Shown: positions 1 to 5,124 of the stretch, piece by piece | Position numbering within the stretch: position 1 is the first letter of the stretch | Layout of the letters: the number at the start of each line of letters is the position of its first letter | Program-made: the position numbers and the translations under genes | Source of the DNA: Pseudonocardiaceae bacterium | GTDB lineage: Bacteria; Actinomycetota; Actinomycetes; Mycobacteriales; Pseudonocardiaceae | Assembly (NCBI GenBank): GCA_025937115.1 | Contig: JAICSB010000277.1 | Location: 1-5,124, forward strand | Direction: 5' to 3' | DNA: 5,124 nucleotides | The notes under the pieces: model-generated | Databases searched by the model: none | What the model was told of the DNA's origin: nothing | The model's input: the letters and a program-made list of their open reading frames with translations, nothing else

Positions 1-2055
1 AGTTATCCGCTGAGCCTGGTGGTGTTCCCGAAGCAGCGGTTGGCGATGGGGTTGGGTTATGACTCTGCTTTGTTTGACCGGGTGACGGTGGAGCGGTTCG
101 CGGGTCATTTGATGCGGGTGTTGGACGCGGTGATCGCGGATCCCACGATGGTGGTCGGGCAGCTCGATGTGGTGACCGAGGCGGAGCGGGCTCGGCTGCT
201 GGTGGAGTGGAACGACACCGGTCGTGAGGTGGCGTCGGTGACGTTGCCGGAGGTGTTCGAGGCCCAGGTGGCGCGGACTGCGGAGCTGCCGGCGGTGGTG
301 TTCCAGGGCGGCGCACTGAGCTATGCGGAGTTGGATGCTCGCGCCAACCGGCTGGCTCGTTTGCTGATCCAGCGGGGGGCGGGTCCGGAGCGGATTGTGG
401 CGTTGGCGTTGCCCCGGTCGGTGGAGATCGTGGTGGCCCAGTTGGCGGTGGTCAAGGCGGGGGCGGCGTTCCTGCCGGTGGATCCGGGTTACCCGGCGCA
501 GCGGATCGCGTTCATGCTGTCCGACGCCGAGCCGGTGCTGGTGATCACGCTGGCCGAGTTTACCGAGCAGCTGCCCTGTCCCGAGGGCATGACGGTGCTG
601 GCCCTCGACGACCCGCAGACCAGATCAGCGTTGGCGGGCCTGCCCCAGGGGGTGGTCACCGATGCCGACCGGGCAGCACCGTTGCTGCTGGAGCACCCCG
701 CGTATGTGATCTACACGTCGGGCTCGACCGGGCGACCCAAGGGGGTGGTGGTCTCCCACGCCGGGCTGGCCAGCTTCTCGGCGGCCGAGGTGGAGCACTA
801 CGCGGTGCGCACCGGGGATCGGGTGCTGCAGTTCTCCTCACCCAGCTTCGACGCCTCGGTGCTGGAGCTGTGCATGTCGCTGCCGGCCGGGGCGGCACTG
901 GTGGTGCCCCCACCGGGGCCGCTGCTGGGTGAGCAGCTAGCCGAGGTGCTCACCCAGCAGCGGGTGACCCACGCCCTGATCCCTCCGGCGGCGTTGGCCA
1001 CCGTGGCCGCCGACGTGGCCGCAACCGGGCTACCGGAGTTCCAGACCGTGATCGTCGGTGGCGACGCGTGCACCGCCGAGCTGGTCAACCGATGGGCCCC
1101 GGACCGCCGGATGATCAACTCCTATGGTCCCACCGAGTCGACTGTGGTCACCAGCTGGAGCCAGCCGCTGGTGCCGGGCACAACCCCACCCATCGGCCGA
1201 CCCATCTGGAACACCAGGGTCTATGTGCTCGACGGGGACCTGCGACCGGTGCCGGTGGGGGTGCCCGGCGAGCTGTACGTGACCGGGACCGGATTGGCCC
1301 GCGGCTACCTGAACCGGCCAGGGCTGACCGCGCAGCGGTTCGTGGCCAACCCCTTCGGGGCGCCCGGCGAGCGGATGTACCGCACCGGCGACGTGGTCCG
1401 CTGGAACCCCCAGGGTGAGCTGGAGTTCGGTGGGCGAGCCGACCAGCAGGTCAAAATCCGCGGATTCCGCGTCGAACCCGGTGAGATCGAAACCCTGCTC
1501 CGCCGCCACCCCGCGATCAACGACGCCGTGGTCGTCGCCCGCGAGGAAACCTCCGGCACCAAACGACTGGTGGCCTACCTAACCCCGATCCCCGGCCAGA
1601 CCACACCCACCCCAGGCGAACTACGCGAGCTCATCGGAGCAACCCTGCCCGACTACATGGTGCCCGCCGCGTTCGTCACCCTCGACGAACTGCCCCTGAC
1701 CCCCAACGGAAAACTCGACCGCCGCGCGCTACCCGCCCCCTACTACGGGTCAACCACCGCTGACAGCTACATCGCCCCCCGCACCGACACCGAACAAGCC
1801 CTCGCCGACATCTGGGCCGAAGTCCTCGGCATCAACCAAGTCGGCGTCGAAGACAACTTCTTCGAACTCGGCGGCGACTCCCTGCGCAGCCTGCAACTCA
1901 CCTCCAGAACAAAGGTGGCCTTCGATGTGATCGTGACGCCGCGCGAGGTCCTGATTGCTCGCACCGTCTCCGCACTGGCGGAATTGATCGAGGAGAAGGT
2001 GCTCGACGAGCTCGAACGAATTGCCGTCCTGGTCGGAAACAACGAGGAACGCTGA
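1..2055 (+). CDS. Nonribosomal peptide synthetase, C-terminal part (C tail-A-T), 5' end outside window
   Basis: Cytoplasmic modular enzyme that activates one amino acid as its adenylate and loads it on a phosphopantetheine arm. The frame is open from base 1, so the true start lies upstream; the GTG at 19 sits inside a C domain and is not a start. Of 684 visible residues, about 1-55 are the end of a C domain (YPLSLVVFP), followed by the C-A linker (VEWNDT). The A domain spans roughly 80-575: A1 LSYAEL 106-111, A3 [11 protein letters not shown] 238-248, A5 NSYGPTE 373-379, A7 YRTGD 460-464, A8 from 478 with hinge D481, A10 NGKLDRR with catalytic K571. The T domain follows with LGGDS, its phosphopantetheine serine being S627. 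Specificity residues read by hand are D284 A285 L288 L326 I351 G353 S374 V382 V383 K571; I cannot assign the substrate, though a hydrophobic one is plausible. There is no E or TE domain, so this is a non-terminal subunit. Codon use changes sharply inside the gene (see findings). Confidence 0.97.
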   Translation, partial: SYPLSLVVFPKQRLAMGLGYDSALFDRVTVERFAGHLMRVLDAVIADPTMVVGQLDVVTEAERARLLVEWNDTGREVASVTLPEVFEAQVARTAELPAVVFQGGALSYAELDARANRLARLLIQRGAGPERIVALALPRSVEIVVAQLAVVKAGAAFLPVDPGYPAQRIAFMLSDAEPVLVITLAEFTEQLPCPEGMTVLALDDPQTRSALAGLPQGVVTDADRAAPLLLEHPAYVIYTSGSTGRPKGVVVSHAGLASFSAAEVEHYAVRTGDRVLQFSSPSFDASVLELCMSLPAGAALVVPPPGPLLGEQLAEVLTQQRVTHALIPPAALATVAADVAATGLPEFQTVIVGGDACTAELVNRWAPDRRMINSYGPTESTVVTSWSQPLVPGTTPPIGRPIWNTRVYVLDGDLRPVPVGVPGELYVTGTGLARGYLNRPGLTAQRFVANPFGAPGERMYRTGDVVRWNPQGELEFGGRADQQVKIRGFRVEPGEIETLLRRHPAINDAVVVAREETSGTKRLVAYLTPIPGQTTPTPGELRELIGATLPDYMVPAAFVTLDELPLTPNGKLDRRALPAPYYGSTTADSYIAPRTDTEQALADIWAEVLGINQVGVEDNFFELGGDSLRSLQLTSRTKVAFDVIVTPREVLIARTVSALAELIEEKVLDELERIAVLVGNNEER
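1321..1352 (+). repeat. Exact 32-bp direct repeat between A domains, copy 1
   Basis: This stretch follows motif A6 (encoding [10 protein letters not shown]) and is identical to 4646-4677, exactly 3325 bases downstream. It is part of longer in-register similarity: 1371-1397 also matches 4696-4722 over 27 bases, covering motif A7. The repeat reflects paralogous A domains and is not a mobile element. Confidence 0.9.
1981..2052 (+). other. C-terminal helical tail of the first NRPS, possible donor docking segment
   Basis: The last 24 or so residues after the T domain are rich in Glu and Leu ([18 protein letters not shown], then a polar end NNEER). The spacing of hydrophobic residues fits an amphipathic helix. 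In NRPS systems, short helices after the last carrier domain commonly dock to the N-terminus of the next subunit. The position fits that role, but pairing with the gene at 2066 is inferred. Confidence 0.5.
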
Positions 2056-2060
2056 GGAAG
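2054..2060 (+). promoter_or_regulatory. Ribosome binding site of the second NRPS gene
   Basis: GAGGAAG overlaps the TGA stop of the first gene (2053-2055) and ends 5 bases before ATG 2066. It matches the anti-Shine-Dalgarno end of 16S rRNA well and fixes the start of the downstream gene. With a gap of only 10 bases between the genes, co-transcription and possibly coupled translation are expected. There is no room for a separate promoter or a terminator between them. Confidence 0.85.
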
Positions 2061-2065
2061 CGACG

Positions 2066-2191
2066 ATGACGTTATCGCGACAGAACCGTATCTCTGCGCT
2101 CCCCGCCCATCTGCGGGAACAGCTGCGTCGCCGGCTGTCGGGCCGGTCCGACCAGCCTGACCGCATCGTTCCGGCGCAGCGCACTGGCCCG
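2066..2191 (+). other. N-terminal leader of the second NRPS, possible acceptor docking segment
   Basis: About 42 residues precede the first C-domain motif. They include a basic, helix-prone stretch ([16 protein letters not shown], residues 12-27) followed by a looser linker rich in Pro, Asp and Arg. The Arg-rich helix is complementary in charge to the acidic tail of the upstream protein, which would suit a subunit contact. It may equally be just the common linker found before actinomycete C domains. Confidence 0.4.
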
Positions 2192-5124
2192 CTACCGCTG
2201 TCCTTCGCCCAGCAGCGGCTGTGGTTTCTCAACGAGTTTCAGCCAGGCGGCGCGGAGTACAACAGCGCGTTGGCTCTGCGTCTGGTCGGCACGCTCGACG
2301 TAACGGCTCTCACCACGGCGCTGCAGGCTCTGCTGGCTCGCCATGAATCGTTGCGGACCACCTTCGACGAGGTGGACGGCAAGGGAGTGCAACTGGTGCA
2401 TCCCGCGCATGAGCTGCCCATGCCGCTGGTCGACCTGTCCAGCTCCTCGCGCTTGATACCGGACGAGCTGGACCGCGCGCTGGCCGAGGAGTACTCCCGA
2501 CCCTTCGACCTGCGGCGGGGACCGCTGTTCCGGACGCTGCTGGTCCGCCTATCCGAGCGCGAGCGCGAGCACGTGCTGATGCTCACCGCGCACCACATCG
2601 TCACCGACGGCTGGTCGATGGGGGTGCTGACCGACGAACTCGGCACACTGTACGACGCTGCCCTGCGCCGCGAAGAAGCCGCGCTACCGCTACCGCCGTT
2701 GCAATACGGGGATTTCGCGGTATGGCAACGCAGCCGGCCGTCCGACCCGGCGCTAGACGGGCAGCTCGACTACTGGAAACGGCAGCTGGAGGGCATCACT
2801 CCGCTCGAACTGCCGACAGATCGAACGCGCCCGACCGTGCGTACCTCGGCAGGCGCCACCCACGACTTCGTGGTGCCGACCCAGGTCACCGCCCGGCTCG
2901 GAGAGCTGGTTGCAGCAGCGGACACCACGCTGTTCACCGCCCTGGTAGCTGCCTGCCAGGCGCTGTTCGCCCGGTACGCCGGGCAGGACGACGTCGCTGT
3001 GGGCACGGTCGTCTCCGGCCGCAACCGTCCCGAGGTGGAGCGGACCGTCGGGTTCTTCGCCGATACCGTGGTGCTGCGTTCACACGTCGACGCGGCACAG
3101 ACCTTCAGCGAGTTCTTAAGCAGCGTGAAGGACACCGTCCTCGATGCATTCGCCCATGACGAGGCGCCCTTCGAGCGGCTGGTCGACGCGCTCCAAGCCG
3201 AGCGCGACGTGAGCCGCAACCCGCTGTTCGACGTCATGGTGCTGGTGCACAACGCGAAGCGAAAGCCGCGAACGTTCGGCGGCCTGCGGGTCGAGGACGT
3301 TGACGTTCCCAGGCAGGCGGCCAACTTCGACATCACCGCCGAGTTCCAAGAAAGCGACGGCATCCTCACCGGCCGGCTGGAATACAACACCGATCTGTTC
3401 GACGCCGCCACCATCGGACGGATGGCCGGTCATCTCCAGATGCTGCTCGCCGGAATCACCGCCCACCCGGATCGGCCGCTGGCCGAGCTTTCGCTGCTGA
3501 CCGAGGTTGAGCGGCGCCGGTTGGTGGTGGAGTGGAATGACACGGCTCAGGCGATACCGCCGATGGTGTTGCCGGAATTGTTCGAGGCTCAGATGGCACG
3601 GACACCGGATTCCCTGGCGGTCGTGTCCGAGGGCACGGAATTATCGTATGCAGAGCTGAACGAGCGGGCGAACCGCTTGGCGCGGTTGCTCATCGAACGC
3701 GGAGCGGGCCCCGAGCGGTTCGTGGCGTTGGCGCTGCCGCGATCGGCGGACCTGATTGTCGCATTGCTGGCGGTACTGAAGTCGGGTGCCGCCTACCTGC
3801 CGATTGACTCAGCTTATCCGGCCGAGCGGATCGCGTTCATGCTGCGGGACGCTCAGCCGCCGTTGCTCCTGACCACGAGTGCATTGGTTGATCGCCTGCC
3901 AGCGGTAGCGGGCGTGAGCGAGTTGATTCTGGACGGGGCCGAGACTGTCGAGGTGTTGGCGGGTCACTCTGGCGACAATGTGGCCGACGGTGACCGGGTG
4001 CTGCCGCTGTCGATCATGCACCCGGCGTATGTGATCTACACCTCAGGATCGACCGGGCAGCCCAAGGGTGTCGTGGTCGCGCACGAGAGTGCGGTCGATC
4101 TGGTGATGTGGGCGGCCTCGGACTTCGGCGCCGTCGGGCTGTCCCGGGTGGTGGCCTCGACCTCGCTGAACTTCGACGTCTCGGTCTTTGAGATCTTCAG
4201 CCCGCTGGCGGTCGGCGGGGGCATCGAGGTCGTGCCTGACGTGCTAGCGCTGGGCGAGCCGCAGACCGCCGCGCGGGCGGTGAGCCTGGTCAGCGCGGTG
4301 CCCTCGGCGTTTTCCCAGCTGCTGACCCAGGAAACGATGGCGGTCACGGCGGAGAACGTGGTACTGGCCGGTGAGGCGCTGTCGGCGCGGGCGGTGCGCG
4401 AGATCCGGGCGACGTTGCCCGGTAGCCGGATCGCCAATATCTACGGTCCGACCGAGGCCACCGTGTACGCGACCGCGTGGTACTCCGATGGAAGCGACCT
4501 GGAGAAGGCTCCGCCGATCGGACGGCCGATCGCCAACACCCGCGCCTACGTGCTCGATGCCGCGCTGCGCCCGGTCCCCATCGGAGTGCCCGGTGAGCTC
4601 TACCTCGGCGGGCGCGGGCTGGCCCGCGGCTACCTCAACCGGCCGGGGCTGACCGCGCAGCGGTTCGTGGCCAACCCGTTCGATGAACCCGGCTCGCGGA
4701 TGTACCGCACCGGCGACGTGGTGCGCTGGAACCCAACTGGGGAGCTGCAGTACCTGGGTCGGGCCGATCATCAGGTGAAGATCCGGGGTTTCCGCATCGA
4801 GCTGGGCGAGGTCGAGGCCGCGCTGTTGGGGCACCGTCAGGTGGCTGAGGCGGTCGCGGTCGCCCGGGAAGACGACTCCGGGCACAAGCGGCTGGTGGCC
4901 TATGTCGTGCCTGCAGCTACCGAGATCGTGGACCCGAACGAACTTCGCGAGCACCTCCGCCAGGTGCTGCCGGGATACATGGTGCCTTCGGCGTTCGTCG
5001 CGCTCGAGAGACTTCCGCTGAACGCGAACGACAAGGTCGATCGACGTGCGCTTCCCGAACCGCAGCTCGGGAGTCTGTCGTCGGTCGAGCGCGCGACGGG
5101 CCCGCTCGCCGACCTCTTTGCAGA
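2066..5124 (+). CDS. Nonribosomal peptide synthetase, N-terminal part (C-A), 3' end outside window
   Basis: The next subunit of the assembly line: it condenses the upstream peptide with the amino acid its A domain activates. The frame is open for 1019 codons to the window end with no stop. ATG 2066 is chosen for its GAGGAAG ribosome site and because the C domain follows at the normal distance. Residues 1-42 are a charged leader. The C domain spans about 43-475: C1 [11 protein letters not shown] 45-55, C3 HHIVTDG 176-182 with catalytic H177, C4 YGDFAVWQR 214-222, C5 VGFFADT 328-334. The A domain spans about 500-1000: A1 LSYAEL 526-531, A3 [11 protein letters not shown] 658-668, A5 NIYGPTE 791-797, A7 YRTGD 880-884, A10 NDKVDRR with K990. 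The specificity code D704 V705 F708 S743 V766 A768 I792 V800 Y801 K990 loosely resembles alanine codes (weak call). The upstream subunit lacks an epimerase, so an LCL-type C domain is likely but not proven. The T domain should begin just beyond the end. TTA codons occur at codons 3, 351 and 526. Confidence 0.97.
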   Translation, partial: MTLSRQNRISALPAHLREQLRRRLSGRSDQPDRIVPAQRTGPLPLSFAQQRLWFLNEFQPGGAEYNSALALRLVGTLDVTALTTALQALLARHESLRTTFDEVDGKGVQLVHPAHELPMPLVDLSSSSRLIPDELDRALAEEYSRPFDLRRGPLFRTLLVRLSEREREHVLMLTAHHIVTDGWSMGVLTDELGTLYDAALRREEAALPLPPLQYGDFAVWQRSRPSDPALDGQLDYWKRQLEGITPLELPTDRTRPTVRTSAGATHDFVVPTQVTARLGELVAAADTTLFTALVAACQALFARYAGQDDVAVGTVVSGRNRPEVERTVGFFADTVVLRSHVDAAQTFSEFLSSVKDTVLDAFAHDEAPFERLVDALQAERDVSRNPLFDVMVLVHNAKRKPRTFGGLRVEDVDVPRQAANFDITAEFQESDGILTGRLEYNTDLFDAATIGRMAGHLQMLLAGITAHPDRPLAELSLLTEVERRRLVVEWNDTAQAIPPMVLPELFEAQMARTPDSLAVVSEGTELSYAELNERANRLARLLIERGAGPERFVALALPRSADLIVALLAVLKSGAAYLPIDSAYPAERIAFMLRDAQPPLLLTTSALVDRLPAVAGVSELILDGAETVEVLAGHSGDNVADGDRVLPLSIMHPAYVIYTSGSTGQPKGVVVAHESAVDLVMWAASDFGAVGLSRVVASTSLNFDVSVFEIFSPLAVGGGIEVVPDVLALGEPQTAARAVSLVSAVPSAFSQLLTQETMAVTAENVVLAGEALSARAVREIRATLPGSRIANIYGPTEATVYATAWYSDGSDLEKAPPIGRPIANTRAYVLDAALRPVPIGVPGELYLGGRGLARGYLNRPGLTAQRFVANPFDEPGSRMYRTGDVVRWNPTGELQYLGRADHQVKIRGFRIELGEVEAALLGHRQVAEAVAVAREDDSGHKRLVAYVVPAATEIVDPNELREHLRQVLPGYMVPSAFVALERLPLNANDKVDRRALPEPQLGSLSSVERATGPLADLFA
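2072..2074 (+). promoter_or_regulatory. TTA leucine codon at codon 3 of the second NRPS gene
   Basis: The gene opens ATG ACG TTA TCG. In Streptomyces the TTA codon is rare and needs the developmentally controlled tRNA encoded by bldA, and TTA codons are often found early in antibiotic-pathway genes. Two more lie in frame at 3116-3118 and 3641-3643, while the visible part of the first gene has none. A regulatory role holds only if the host uses the bldA system. Confidence 0.45.
4646..4677 (+). repeat. Exact 32-bp direct repeat between A domains, copy 2
   Basis: Second copy of the segment at 1321-1352, in the same position of the second A domain, just after motif A6. Identity includes third codon positions, which suggests recent duplication or gene conversion rather than protein-level conservation alone. 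A further 27-base identity follows at 4696-4722. Confidence 0.9.

Noticed and set aside
19..21. GTG as a true start of the first gene
   Set aside because: The reading frame continues upstream to base 1 with C-domain sequence (SYPLSL), and a C-domain tail alone would not begin a protein.
1030..1509. Long open frame on the minus strand opposite the first A domain
   Set aside because: It lies entirely inside a clear NRPS A domain in GC-rich DNA, where antisense frames stay open by chance. It shows no recognisable domain and no convincing start signal.
2056..2065. Possible terminator or promoter between the two genes
   Set aside because: The 10-base gap has no space for a hairpin or promoter boxes; only the ribosome site is supported.
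2555..2570. Short tandem GAGCGC repeat
   Set aside because: Fewer than three units; it simply encodes an ERERE surface stretch in the C domain. Nothing suggests a regulatory or slippage role.
2722..3159. 145-residue + strand open frame inside the C domain
   Set aside because: It is out of frame with the C domain at 2066-5124, which carries all expected motifs. Its Arg/Ala/Gly-rich translation is typical of a GC-rich off-frame reading.
4244..4954. 236-residue open frame on the minus strand opposite the second A domain
   Set aside because: The composition is that of a shadow frame, rich in Gly, Arg, His and Pro. It mirrors the A5-A8 coding region and has no known motif.

Overview
The window is wholly occupied by nonribosomal peptide synthetase (NRPS) genes. 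Two consecutive genes lie on the + strand, and both are cut by the window edges. High GC, strong G/C preference at third codon positions and the style of the NRPS motifs point to an actinomycete. The family (Streptomyces-like or Pseudonocardiaceae-like) cannot be settled from this sequence.

Layout: positions 1-2055 hold the 3' end of one synthetase gene: the tail of a condensation (C) domain, a complete adenylation (A) domain, a thiolation/carrier (T) domain and a short charged helical tail. There is no epimerase or thioesterase. A 10-bp gap with a good ribosome binding site follows. The second gene starts at 2066 and stays open to the last base (1019 whole codons). It encodes a short N-terminal segment, a complete C domain with an intact HHxxxDG site and a nearly complete A domain. 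Its expected T domain would lie just past the window end. No gene-free stretch exceeds 10 bases, and I see no RNA gene, mobile element or CRISPR array.

How the genes work together: the first protein ends in a carrier domain and the second begins with a condensation domain. The simplest reading is that they are successive subunits of one assembly line, with the peptide on the first carrier passed to the amino acid loaded by the second. The A-domain specificity codes, read by hand against GrsA numbering, are D-A-L-L-I-G-S-V-V-K (first, substrate not assigned) and D-V-F-S-V-A-I-V-Y-K (second, loosely alanine-like).

The enzymes themselves look ordinary. The most notable signals are within the genes. 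Codon use switches abruptly at domain or subdomain borders: in the first gene at the A-core/A-sub hinge (about 1453) and again in mid T domain (about 1905), and in the second gene at the C/A junction (about 3482). These suggest mosaic assembly by recombination. Three in-frame TTA codons occur in the second gene, one at codon 3. No clearly undescribed system is visible.
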